Assembly (NCBI RefSeq): GCF_003721595.1
Contig: NZ_RJJR01000006.1
Location: 31,723 to 95,722, forward strand
Direction of reading: 5' to 3'
Length of the DNA: 64,000 nt
Origin: Hanamia caeni
Lineage (GTDB): Bacteria; Bacteroidota; Bacteroidia; Chitinophagales; Chitinophagaceae
Made by a program: the position numbers and the translations under genes. Below the pieces are notes generated by a model. The model had not been told where the DNA came from and did no database searches. It worked only from the letters and a program-made list of their open reading frames with translations. Below are positions 8,578 through 17,140 of this stretch, piece after piece; positions within the stretch are counted from its first letter, which is position 1, and every line of letters begins with the position of its first letter.

Positions 8578-9210
8578 ATGAAATATAATTTCATCACCAT
8601 CGAAGGAAACATTGGCGCCGGAAAAACAACGCTGGCGCATCTGCTAAGCAAACATTTTAATGCGCGCTTAATTCTTGAAGAGTTTGCTGAAAATCCCTTT
8701 CTTCCTAAGTTTTATGAAAACCGGCAGCAATATGCTTTTCCGCTTGAGCTTTTTTTTATGGCTGAAAGATATAAGCAGCTAAAAGAATTGTTACAAACCA
8801 AAGATTTGTTTCAAAACACTACCATCTCTGATTATCTTTTTACCAAATGCCTCTTGTTTGCCAAGGTAAATTTGCCGGAACAGGAATTTTCATTATACCA
8901 AAAATTATTTGATATCATCAATCCGCAACTCATTCAACCCGATTTACTCATCTATCTTCATGCGCCAATTTCTAAATTGAAAGAAAATATAAAAAAACGA
9001 AATCGCCTTTATGAACAATCAATTAGCGCTGATTATCTTTTTTCATTGCAGGAAACCTACACTGAATATATTCGTCAACACAAAATAAAAACATTGTTTA
9101 TCGATGTATCTGATGCGGATTTCCTGGGAAATGAAAAACACTTCCAGGCCCTCGTAGAGGCGCTCGGCAAAGATTATGATATCGGTCAAAATATATTAAC
9201 GCTGCCTTAA
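8578..9210 (+). CDS. Deoxynucleoside kinase
   Basis: A 210-residue P-loop kinase of the dGK/dAK/dCK family that salvages deoxynucleosides by ATP-dependent phosphorylation. The Walker A loop is GNIGAGKTT at residues 10-18. EEFAENPFLPKFY is the conserved substrate-binding stretch, and RNRLYEQ carries the lid arginines. The family DRS motif appears here as SDYLF. Substrate preference cannot be read from sequence. The MFS gene starts 12 bp after its stop, so the two may be co-transcribed. Confidence 0.9.
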   Translation: MKYNFITIEGNIGAGKTTLAHLLSKHFNARLILEEFAENPFLPKFYENRQQYAFPLELFFMAERYKQLKELLQTKDLFQNTTISDYLFTKCLLFAKVNLPEQEFSLYQKLFDIINPQLIQPDLLIYLHAPISKLKENIKKRNRLYEQSISADYLFSLQETYTEYIRQHKIKTLFIDVSDADFLGNEKHFQALVEALGKDYDIGQNILTLP

Positions 9211-9222
9211 TTCAAGAATTAG

Positions 9223-10461
9223 ATGCACCTGAAATCAGATCCGTTTGCCTCCGTAAAAGTCGTTGAATACCGGAATTTAATCATTGGCCGCTTTGGCTTT
9301 ATTATGGGCCTGAGAATGATGTCAACTTTAATTGGCTGGTGGATTTATCTGTTGACGAATGATCCTTTCGCGATTGGATTGGTGGGCTTGTCAGAAGTAA
9401 TTCCCGCGCTGTCACTGGCTTTGTACGCGGGCCATGTAATTGACCAGAGCGAGAAAAGAAGATTGCTTTTAAAAGGAGTGATGCTGTATTTTTTAGCGTC
9501 TCTTTGCCTCGTTTTTATCTCCACAAAATTTACTTCTTCTCACCTAAGCAAACATGGCGTGGCAGTTTGTATTTACTTCGTAATATTTTGTACAGGAATT
9601 TTCAGGGCATTTACCGGCCCGGTGTTTAGTGCGGTAATCGCCTACATTGTTCCAAGAAATGATTTGCAAAATGCTACTACCTGGAGCCAGGGAACCTGGT
9701 TGTCAGCGTCAGTTACCGGCCATGCTACGGGTGGTTTTCTAATTGCAGTGGCGGGCATTACCAATACGCTGGTGGTAATTTGCGGATTGATTGCCGTTTC
9801 ATTTATTTTTTTATTTAAGCTAAAGCCCAAACCAGCCGCTACAGTGAAGGGCGCAGTTCGCACATGGGAAAGTGTGAAGGAAGGTTTGCGCTTCGTTTAT
9901 AAAACAAAAGAACTTTTTTCATCCTTATCTCTTGATCTTTTCGCTGTACTATTTGGCGGGGCTGTAGCGTTGATTCCGATTTATGCGAGGGATATTTTAA
10001 AAGTAGGTTCAGAGGGATTTGGAATTTTAAATGGTGCTGCAGATTTGGGTTCAATTTTAATTGTAATTATTCTCACATTGTTTCCCGCCAAAAAAAATCA
10101 GGGTAAAAAATTCATTCTGGCAGTGGGAGGTTTTGGATTGTGCATTATTGTATTTGGTATCTCCAAAATATTCCTGGTTTCTTTTTTCGCCTTAATGATT
10201 TCGGGAATGCTTGATGGAATCAGCGTGGTAGTGAGAGGAACAATTATGCAGCTTAAAACCCCGGATTTTATGCGTGGCCGTGTGATGAGTGTCAATTCGA
10301 TGTTTGTGAATTCCAGCAATGAGCTGGGCCAGTTTGAAAGCGGCATCACGGCTAAACTAATGGGGACCGTGCCTGCAGTAGTTTTTGGCGGAAGTATGAC
10401 ATTGCTTGTCGTGATATATACATGGTTTAAATCTCCCACGCTGCGAAAAATGCAGTATTAA
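9223..10461 (+). CDS. MFS exporter, EntS/MFS_3 type
   Basis: A 412-residue integral membrane protein with about 10-12 helices. The loop AGHVIDQSEKRRLLL between helices 2 and 3 corresponds to the MFS signature GxxxDRxxRR, and PDFMRGRVMSVNSMF is the equivalent in the second half. The overall pattern resembles MFS_3 proteins such as the enterobactin exporter EntS; siderophore or drug export is possible, but no siderophore genes are nearby. It follows the kinase gene by 12 bp. Confidence 0.85.
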   Translation: MHLKSDPFASVKVVEYRNLIIGRFGFIMGLRMMSTLIGWWIYLLTNDPFAIGLVGLSEVIPALSLALYAGHVIDQSEKRRLLLKGVMLYFLASLCLVFISTKFTSSHLSKHGVAVCIYFVIFCTGIFRAFTGPVFSAVIAYIVPRNDLQNATTWSQGTWLSASVTGHATGGFLIAVAGITNTLVVICGLIAVSFIFLFKLKPKPAATVKGAVRTWESVKEGLRFVYKTKELFSSLSLDLFAVLFGGAVALIPIYARDILKVGSEGFGILNGAADLGSILIVIILTLFPAKKNQGKKFILAVGGFGLCIIVFGISKIFLVSFFALMISGMLDGISVVVRGTIMQLKTPDFMRGRVMSVNSMFVNSSNELGQFESGITAKLMGTVPAVVFGGSMTLLVVIYTWFKSPTLRKMQY

Positions 10462-10656
10462 CAAAACGACTTGACAATCATTTCCGTAATTAGCCAAAGA
10501 AGTAAAGTGAAGGCATGCATGCAATATTTTAGACCTGTTTCCGTTGTAAGAATGGTTTTTGATAAATAGCTTGCCAGATGATGGCAACTTGCCCGAAACC
10601 ATATAATACCGGGTAATTTACTTTGCCCTAATAGCCCTATATAAACTGAAAAACCA

Positions 10657-11127
10657 TTGAAAAGTCATTTCCTGATTTTGGCGTTGCTACTTGCTTTCGG
10701 GCGATCAGCCAAAGCGCAGGAAGTTATCAGGCAGGCTTCTTGCTTTAATGCTACACTTCAATCGCAATCAGATAGTATAAAAAAAGAAATGGCTGCACAG
10801 GGCTTTATCCTGGTGCGCGAGGCCAGCATGTCAATGGAAAGCGGATATGAAATGCCGGTAATAGTTCCGCTAACCCAGGGAACGTGGTATCATTTTGCAT
10901 TTATCGGGGATTTGTCTTCAAAATTGTATGAACTGAGGATGTACGATTACAATGAAAAGCAGGTAATTTATCAAAAGCACTACGGCGACGGCATGGAAAG
11001 CAACATCATCAGTTTTTCTTACATTCCGCAGTTTACAGAATACCACATGATAAAACCTGTGCAGGTAAATAAAAAGAAAAAAGAAGATATCTGTGGCTAC
11101 ATAATGATGTTTAAAAAGGTAAAATAA
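10657..11127 (+). CDS. Secreted protein of unknown function (TTG start)
   Basis: A 156-residue protein with an N-terminal signal peptide ending near SAKAQ, so it is exported. The remainder is a small mixed fold, with no family I recognise; VPLTQGTWYHFAFIGD suggests a beta-sandwich. No ATG or GTG is available upstream of the signal peptide, so the start is TTG at 10657. It stands between the MFS gene and the SIMPL gene, 131 bp before the latter. Confidence 0.7.
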   Translation: MKSHFLILALLLAFGRSAKAQEVIRQASCFNATLQSQSDSIKKEMAAQGFILVREASMSMESGYEMPVIVPLTQGTWYHFAFIGDLSSKLYELRMYDYNEKQVIYQKHYGDGMESNIISFSYIPQFTEYHMIKPVQVNKKKKEDICGYIMMFKKVK

Positions 11128-11258
11128 TTTTTCGCTTCTTCGATCTTTAGTCAAATCCTTCGCCTTTATTAGAATAAAAAAACTGTTATTTATTTATTTA
11201 CTGGCTTAAGTTCCATAAAATATTTTTTTAAAAGAATATCTTTATCAAAACGGCCATT

Positions 11259-11987
11259 ATGCGAATCATCTCTTCAGCCATTATAGGTATAGCATTTATT
11301 ATCGGGCTTTTTATTGTGGGCAATGCGTATAAATCCCGCTCAAAAGCGCAGGAAACTATTAGCGTTACAGGCTCTGCAGAAAAAGATTTTGTAAGCGATT
11401 TGATAGTTTGGAAAGGCACCTATTCAAGGAAATCCATGGATTTGAAAAGCGCCTATGCGCAGCTAAAGGAAGATGAAAATACGGTCAGGGCTTATCTTGG
11501 TAGCAAAGGAATTGAAAGCAGCGAAATGGTTTTTTCCTCAGTTAATATCATGAAAGAATTTGATTATCCGTTGGATGAAAACGGCCGCTCACTCGGACAA
11601 AGATTTTCAGGATACAATCTTACACAAACAGTCAGGATTGAGTCGAAAAACGTGGACAAGATTAACCAGATTTCAAGAGAAGCCACAGAACTGATTCAAA
11701 AAGGAATTGAGTTTAATTCGCAGGCCCCCTTATTTTATTATACCAGACTAACAGAAATAAAAATGGATTTGTTGGCTAAGGCCAGCGCCGATGGCAAGCA
11801 GCGTGCAGGTATAGTTGCGAAAAACGCAGGCAGTTCATTAGGCAAATTAAAGAAAGCCACTCTTGGAGTATTCCAGATTACAGGGAAAAACTCTGATGAA
11901 GATTACACTTATGGCGGCGCTTTCAATACATCAAGCCTTAATAAAACCGGCTCTATCACCATCAGGATGGAATTTGCAGTGGATTAA
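11259..11987 (+). CDS. SIMPL (DUF541) domain protein
   Basis: A 242-residue protein with one N-terminal membrane anchor (residues 5-22) and a periplasmic SIMPL/DUF541 domain. ISVTGSAEKDFVSDLIVWKG is the typical beginning of the domain, and SLGKLKKATLGVFQIT with GSITIRMEF the typical end. Family members such as BP26 and mammalian SIMPL form oligomeric channel-like or scaffold assemblies; the bacterial role is poorly known. A near match to the -7 consensus (TATCTTTA) lies about 15 bp upstream. Confidence 0.88.
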   Translation: MRIISSAIIGIAFIIGLFIVGNAYKSRSKAQETISVTGSAEKDFVSDLIVWKGTYSRKSMDLKSAYAQLKEDENTVRAYLGSKGIESSEMVFSSVNIMKEFDYPLDENGRSLGQRFSGYNLTQTVRIESKNVDKINQISREATELIQKGIEFNSQAPLFYYTRLTEIKMDLLAKASADGKQRAGIVAKNAGSSLGKLKKATLGVFQITGKNSDEDYTYGGAFNTSSLNKTGSITIRMEFAVD

Positions 11988-12150
11988 TATTACCAACCCG
12001 GCTAATTTTACTTTCCATCATTCGATTGCTATACAGATTAATAGCATAGTGCTGTTTGAAAAAAACGCTCAGATTATTATGACAACTCACTACCATCCAT
12101 ACATGGAACAGAATTGGGTATCTTTAAATATACATCCGAAATTTAATCGT

Positions 12151-12477
12151 ATGAAAGACGAAAATATTTACACAACTGAGCCCGTGCAACTCGAATGGGA
12201 CGACAAAAACAGGGGCCGCTTTTTTATCACTATGAATGAACAGGAAGTGGCTGAAATGATTATTGGCCGTGACGGCAACGACGTAATAGTGTATCATACA
12301 GAAGTGTTACCAGAAGCAGAAGGGAAAGGGCTGGCAAAGAAATTATTGGAATCAATGGTAGCTTATGTAAGAGAAAATAATTTGCAGGTTGTTGTGCTTT
12401 GTCCGTATGTGTTTGCACAATTCAGAAGACATCCTGAAACGTACGCAGACATTTGGAAAAATAAACCGGGGCAATAA
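12151..12477 (+). CDS. GNAT-like N-acetyltransferase, YjdJ type
   Basis: A 108-residue single-domain protein. GKGLAKKLLESMVAYV is the acetyl-CoA-binding loop and helix, and VVVLCPYVFAQFRRHPE with YADI is typical of the short YjdJ/Gcn5-related (COG2388) family. The substrate is unknown. The frame is open from 11863, overlapping the SIMPL gene. ATGs at 12079, 12103 and 12151 are possible; 12151 fits the family length best, so the start is uncertain. Confidence 0.82.
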   Translation: MKDENIYTTEPVQLEWDDKNRGRFFITMNEQEVAEMIIGRDGNDVIVYHTEVLPEAEGKGLAKKLLESMVAYVRENNLQVVVLCPYVFAQFRRHPETYADIWKNKPGQ

Positions 12478-12522
12478 GAAAGTGGACATACAAATTTTAT
12501 AGTTGAATAAAATAAATTTTTT

Positions 12523-13425
12523 ATGGATACAAAATGGCCGGTGCTTTCTTACAAAAAAGGCAAAGCTAGTTATGATACTTTGCACATGTTTACCCAAATT
12601 GTTGGCAAAATAAAACTCGCAACGCTTCCGTGGGTCAATCATTCATGGCACATTACCTTGCACATTACTCCTGTGGGACTCACTACTCACACAATGCCTT
12701 TTAAAAATAAAAATTTTCAGATTGATTTTAATTTTATAGACCACGAGTTGAAAATTACGACCGATAAAAATGAATCTGCAAATTTCGCGATGCACGGAAT
12801 TTCAGTTGCTGACTTTTATAAAAAGATTTTTGAATTACTAAATGATCTTGAAATCCACGTTAAGATAAAACCGGTTCCTGTTGAATTGGCCAACCCGATT
12901 CCGTTTGAAGAAGATACGATTCATGCCACTTATGATTTTGGTCACGTTACTGCTTTTCATGCTGCCTTGTTGAAAATCCAGGACGTGTTTATGGAATTCC
13001 GAAGCGGCTTCAAAGGAAAATCAAGTCCTATTCATTTTTTCTGGGGAGGTTTTGATCTGGCGCTTTCATTTTTTTCCGGACGTCGCGCACCGAAACATGC
13101 GGGCGGCGTTCCAGGCATGCCTGATTGGGTGGCAGAAGAAGCTTATTGCCGGGAAGTCAGCAGCGCCGGCTTTTGGACAGGGAATGAAACCTTTCCTGAG
13201 CCCGCATTTTACGCTTATTTATATCCTGAGCCGGAAGGTTATAAAACAGCAAAAGTGCTTCCCGAAGGCGCTTATTACCATACCACTTTAGGCGAATTTA
13301 TCTTGCCCTATTCAATAGTGCAGCAATCAGAAAATCCTGGAGAAAAGTTATTGGATTTTCTGCACAGTACCTACAATATTGGAGCAGATTTGGCACATTG
13401 GGACAGGGACATACTCGAAAATTAA
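12523..13425 (+). CDS. DUF5996 family protein
   Basis: A 300-residue soluble protein. WPVLSYKKGKASYDTLHMF, LPWVNHSWHITLHITPVGL and HFFWGGFDLALSFFSGRRAP are landmarks of the DUF5996 family. Several conserved histidines and tryptophans suggest an enzyme or ligand-binding role, but no activity is known to me. It follows the GNAT gene by 45 bp and could be in the same transcript. Confidence 0.85.
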   Translation: MDTKWPVLSYKKGKASYDTLHMFTQIVGKIKLATLPWVNHSWHITLHITPVGLTTHTMPFKNKNFQIDFNFIDHELKITTDKNESANFAMHGISVADFYKKIFELLNDLEIHVKIKPVPVELANPIPFEEDTIHATYDFGHVTAFHAALLKIQDVFMEFRSGFKGKSSPIHFFWGGFDLALSFFSGRRAPKHAGGVPGMPDWVAEEAYCREVSSAGFWTGNETFPEPAFYAYLYPEPEGYKTAKVLPEGAYYHTTLGEFILPYSIVQQSENPGEKLLDFLHSTYNIGADLAHWDRDILEN

Positions 13426-13502
13426 ATGATTAGGGAAAAGAAATAACCGCTGAGATTTATTCTCCAATCTTCAAAAGCGGTAATAAGATACTTTTTATTT
13501 TA

Positions 13503-14693
13503 TTAGAAAATTTTTTCTAATTCTTTTTTAACCAGCCGCCCGTTTATAAAAATAGTTAAGGCCAGTAAGAAGATTGCTGTTATCCAAACTTTCCAATCCA
13601 ATATATAAGAGAGCTTACCGGCCTGTGCAAATGGCAATTGTATAAACAGCCAATGAATTATTTCAGTGAATATGATTGAAATGATTATAATGAAAAGATA
13701 GACCGGTAGCCATGTTTTCGCCACGCTTTTCGCCAGCCATTTTGGTGAGTAGCCCAGTGTGAGCAACAGTTGCAAATTGTCTTTGCTTTTGGCTATTATC
13801 AATTGCAGGTAAAACGAAAAAAGCATCAGCGCCAAAATGATCACGAGAACACCGAAGGCTCCAATCACGCTCACAATATTTTGTAAAAAACCTTTGATGC
13901 GGCTGAATTTTACTTTGTCTTTATTGAGATGGTATCCCTGTTGGTCGAGATATGAAATTAATTTGGGATCGTTGGCATCTTTCGTTTTTATGTAAACCCT
14001 TGAGGCATGTACTGCCGTGTCTTTCATAAAATATCCGTTGCTCCAGTTCAAAAATGATTTTGGAACGAGCAAGGAATTAATGCGATCACTAAGGCCAACA
14101 ATATGTCCTTTAAAGTTTTGCGTTCCGAAAGGCCCTGAGCATTCTAAAATAATATTTACTGATGATATAGTTTTTGCAGAAAGTTGTGGCAATCCCTGCG
14201 CCGGAGCAAATACATTATACATTTCTAAAAAATCTGAAGAAAAAATTATGGGCACCGTTAACTGCCCGGGCTGCCAGTTAAAATCCGGAGGAAGAGTATC
14301 AATATAATTATTATCAATACTTTCTAAAAAAAGATCAGTACTGAAAGGAATAATATCGCCTGCAGTGGCGCGCACCCTGAATTTGTTGGAGATTAATGGT
14401 GCCACGCCTGCGATACCAGGTGCCTGTTCCAAATGCAGGATATCCGCGTTGGTAAAACTATTATCCTTTCCCATATTGTCATTGGTAATGGTTTTGGAAA
14501 TAGAAATAAAATCATAGCCGCCGCTCTTTCTCGGACTATTTTCCTGTAGTAGTTGTTGGATATTTACAAACATCTGCACCGAAACCAGTAAAAGGAATAC
14601 TCCGATTCCCAAACCAAAATAGCCAATCCATTTTGAAAAAATATTTTTCACCGGCATGATGAAAGGCTTGATATTTTTGTAGGATAAGGGCAT
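13503..14693 (-). CDS. Half-size FtsX/MacB-like ABC transporter permease
   Basis: A 396-residue membrane protein with a TM1 - periplasmic domain - TM2-4 layout: TM1 at about residues 20-40, a roughly 220-residue periplasmic domain, and three C-terminal helices (about 270-295, 330-350 and 365-385). This is the topology of FtsX/MacB/LolC-type permeases. It lies 65 bp downstream of the ABC ATPase gene, which is probably its partner. Such systems move lipoproteins or peptides or transmit force across the membrane; the cargo is unknown. A second ATG at 14657 is also possible. Confidence 0.75.
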   Translation of the reverse strand: MPLSYKNIKPFIMPVKNIFSKWIGYFGLGIGVFLLLVSVQMFVNIQQLLQENSPRKSGGYDFISISKTITNDNMGKDNSFTNADILHLEQAPGIAGVAPLISNKFRVRATAGDIIPFSTDLFLESIDNNYIDTLPPDFNWQPGQLTVPIIFSSDFLEMYNVFAPAQGLPQLSAKTISSVNIILECSGPFGTQNFKGHIVGLSDRINSLLVPKSFLNWSNGYFMKDTAVHASRVYIKTKDANDPKLISYLDQQGYHLNKDKVKFSRIKGFLQNIVSVIGAFGVLVIILALMLFSFYLQLIIAKSKDNLQLLLTLGYSPKWLAKSVAKTWLPVYLFIIIISIIFTEIIHWLFIQLPFAQAGKLSYILDWKVWITAIFLLALTIFINGRLVKKELEKIF

Positions 14694-14698
14694 TGGTG

Positions 14699-14728
14699 GT
14701 TGAGAGTTGAGGGTTTAGTGGTTTAGTG
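14699..14728. repeat. Short imperfect tandem repeats in the ABC gene gap
   Basis: GTTGAGA/GTTGAGG is followed by two exact GTTTAGTG units. It fills about half of the 65-bp gap between the ABC ATPase and permease genes. Confidence 0.6.
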
Positions 14729-14758
14729 AAGCCATAAATAAATTGATTTTTTATTTTG

Positions 14759-15400
14759 TTACAGGTAGATAATTTTTTCTTCTTTAAAAAAATCCAAAGG
14801 TTTCAAATCGGCGAAAATCATGGCGGCGTTGCGTTTTACACATTCTTCATAAATTAATTCCATCGCTTTTTTCCGGTTGTCTTCATCAAGATGGCTGTAA
14901 GGCTCATCTAATAACAGAAAATCAAAGGGCTGCATCAAAGCGCGTATGATAGCAATGCGTTGTTGCTCGCCATAGCTACATGTTTTTACCTGCTGCTGAA
15001 GCTTGCTTTCGATGCCCAGCCTTTTGGCCATTACAGTGATTTGTTCCTTGGTATGGAAAGGATCTAAGATTCTTTTTATCTCAATATTTTCCATGACTGT
15101 ATGTTTTTCAAACAAACGCAAATCCTGGAAAATAATACTAATCTTGTTTTGCCTGAATGCAGAAAATCTTTCAACTGAAAGATTTTTTATATCCTCATCA
15201 TCATAAAAAACTGAGCCTGAATAGTCTTTTCTTAATCCATATATAAAATGAACGAGGGAAGTTTTTCCACTGCCTGATGGGGCTACGATATGCAAATGTT
15301 CCCCCTTATGTATGGCAATTTTTTTTTCCCACACTTCTGAATTTTCCCAGTTTTCTTTGCTGATATATTTAGGAGCAACATTATTCAGAGTTATCGTCAT
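14759..15400 (-). CDS. ABC transporter ATP-binding protein (LolD/MacB type)
   Basis: A 213-residue ATPase. Walker A is APSGSGKTSLVHF, the Q-loop lies in IIFQDLRLFE, the ABC signature is CSYGEQQRIAIIRAL, and Walker B is FLLLDEPYSHLD. The protein is at the small end for the family but has every motif. It sits 24 bp after the DUF4836 gene and before the FtsX-like permease, so the three genes are probably one transcription unit. Confidence 0.92.
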   Translation of the reverse strand: MTITLNNVAPKYISKENWENSEVWEKKIAIHKGEHLHIVAPSGSGKTSLVHFIYGLRKDYSGSVFYDDEDIKNLSVERFSAFRQNKISIIFQDLRLFEKHTVMENIEIKRILDPFHTKEQITVMAKRLGIESKLQQQVKTCSYGEQQRIAIIRALMQPFDFLLLDEPYSHLDEDNRKKAMELIYEECVKRNAAMIFADLKPLDFFKEEKIIYL

Positions 15401-15424
15401 CCTGCATTTTTTAAAACAGTAATT

Positions 15425-17077
15425 CTATTTAACAGTATCCACGGGAGGCACAACCAGCAAGGAATCCAACTGGCTCATATTATTTGCCTGCTCAGCTTTT
15501 TCCTGCTGGTGAATCAGATACAGTTGATCAATATAATGGCTTAATTGTTTTAGGCTATTGCTGTCTTTATTTATAAAATTGATATTGGTGTGAAAGCTGA
15601 AGCCGCCATCATTAAATTCGCCGCCGGTTGAAATAATATTATTCCACAAGTTCAGGCTTTGTTCAATTAATTGTTTTCTGCCAGGTTTTTCATTTGCAAC
15701 AGCAGAAAATTGTGCAAGAAGTTTATGAACATCAAAATAAAAAGCAACGGGATGTCCGGAAAGTTCTTTATCAAAATCAAATTTACTATTGGACTTTCCT
15801 TCGAGGTATTGACTCGCAAAAGAAGCTGAATTGCTTATCGCTAACAGTTTGTCATTTGTTTGAATATTTACCAGCGAGTCTTTGCCAAGAGCACCTGAAG
15901 TTTTCATGGCGGCCGCCAAAAGCTTATTCATGCTCGGTTTGTCCGCTACGCCGGCTGAAAAGAGAAACCTGAAATCGGGATTTATTTTGGAGGAATCTTT
16001 GCTGATTTTTAAATCTGTAATAGCTGCCAGCCAATTGCCATCGGTTGCTTTGGAAAAATCATCCAGGTTAAATCCCATACTCTGCGTGTAGGTATTTATC
16101 ATACCGTCCATTCCGGTTAATTTTATCATCTCTGTAATACCGGCTGGTTTAAAGTTTGCGGCCAGCAATCCTATCACATCAGTTGAAGGAATTTTTGCTA
16201 TCATATCCATATTGATATTGTTGCCCAAATTCTTTTTTACAATATCTGTTAATTCCTTGCCCAAATAAAATTTCTGTGACACGTCAACATGGCCATTTTC
16301 AAAATTAATTGCATAAGTAGTTTGATTGTCTTTCACAAATGCATCTAACTTCAGCATTCCCAACATGCCAAGATTGCCGGAATTCCTGATTAGCGCATCA
16401 TTGTTTTGGTAAACATGGATATCTCCTTTTTCTTTTAAAAGCGAAGCGTAGATTTTATTCTCTGCAAGCGAGCTGTCCGCTTTTAAAGAAAATAATTTTT
16501 TGCAAAGGGATATAAACTCTGCGCTCCTGTCTGCCGGGGGAGTATTGATTGGGGTATCACCTTCATTTTCCCCTTTCTCAAAATGGTATTTTCCATTTTC
16601 AGGATTCATTACATAAATAAAATAATTTTTATTCCAGCCAACCACATTATTTTCTTTGAGGTTCATAATACTGAGCTCGCCATCTTTTGTGGCAGGCTGC
16701 CCCGTTGAAAAGTTATTATTGAATTGGCCAAAATCACTTTCATGGTTGATTTTGCCTTCGGCGGCTACATATCTTTTGCCATTGTGTACTGCAGTAAAAA
16801 ATACTAATCCATTGTCGAAATCAATGCCGCTTGATGCCGGATTTTCAAGAAGTTTCCTGCTCCATTCCTGCATTGATGAATCAGCAATAATTTTTTTATA
16901 TACAGCAGTTTGTTGAATATCATTCCACGACATTTTCTTACTCAGCGACTGCAAATCTATTTGTGCGACAAATCCTGCATTTTCAGGAATCATTTTTCCT
17001 GCTTCATTTTGCTTGCCGCAGGAAGAAAAGAATAAAACGATTAGGCTCAGGATGGCTGCGGATAAAAAAGATTTCAT
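15425..17077 (-). CDS. DUF4836 family lipoprotein
   Basis: A 550-residue lipoprotein with lipobox FFSSC (Cys20). The start of the mature part, MIPENAGFVAQIDLQSLSKKM, and the later VIGLLAANFKP and GHPVAFYFDVHKLL are typical of DUF4836 proteins of Bacteroidota, large periplasmic or surface lipoproteins of unknown function. It lies between hisS and the ABC ATPase gene on the same strand, 24 bp from the latter, which suggests co-expression with the transporter. Confidence 0.87.
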   Translation of the reverse strand: MKSFLSAAILSLIVLFFSSCGKQNEAGKMIPENAGFVAQIDLQSLSKKMSWNDIQQTAVYKKIIADSSMQEWSRKLLENPASSGIDFDNGLVFFTAVHNGKRYVAAEGKINHESDFGQFNNNFSTGQPATKDGELSIMNLKENNVVGWNKNYFIYVMNPENGKYHFEKGENEGDTPINTPPADRSAEFISLCKKLFSLKADSSLAENKIYASLLKEKGDIHVYQNNDALIRNSGNLGMLGMLKLDAFVKDNQTTYAINFENGHVDVSQKFYLGKELTDIVKKNLGNNINMDMIAKIPSTDVIGLLAANFKPAGITEMIKLTGMDGMINTYTQSMGFNLDDFSKATDGNWLAAITDLKISKDSSKINPDFRFLFSAGVADKPSMNKLLAAAMKTSGALGKDSLVNIQTNDKLLAISNSASFASQYLEGKSNSKFDFDKELSGHPVAFYFDVHKLLAQFSAVANEKPGRKQLIEQSLNLWNNIISTGGEFNDGGFSFHTNINFINKDSNSLKQLSHYIDQLYLIHQQEKAEQANNMSQLDSLLVVPPVDTVK

Positions 17078-17140
17078 TGAATTATTTTTAAGTAAAGAAA
17101 TTAATGTTTATTTAAATGTAAGTGTATTTTTTTAAAGACA

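Noticed and set aside
10571..10587. TTGCCA-TGGCAA hairpin after the MFS gene
   Set aside because: The stem is only 6 bp and has no T tract.
11863..12150. N-terminal extension of the GNAT protein
   Set aside because: It overlaps the SIMPL gene in another frame and adds about 96 residues absent from this short acetyltransferase family.
13446..13492. Possible hairpin (ACCGCT ... AGCGGT) after the DUF5996 gene
   Set aside because: The loop is long (over 20 nt) and no proper T run follows, so it is not a convincing terminator.
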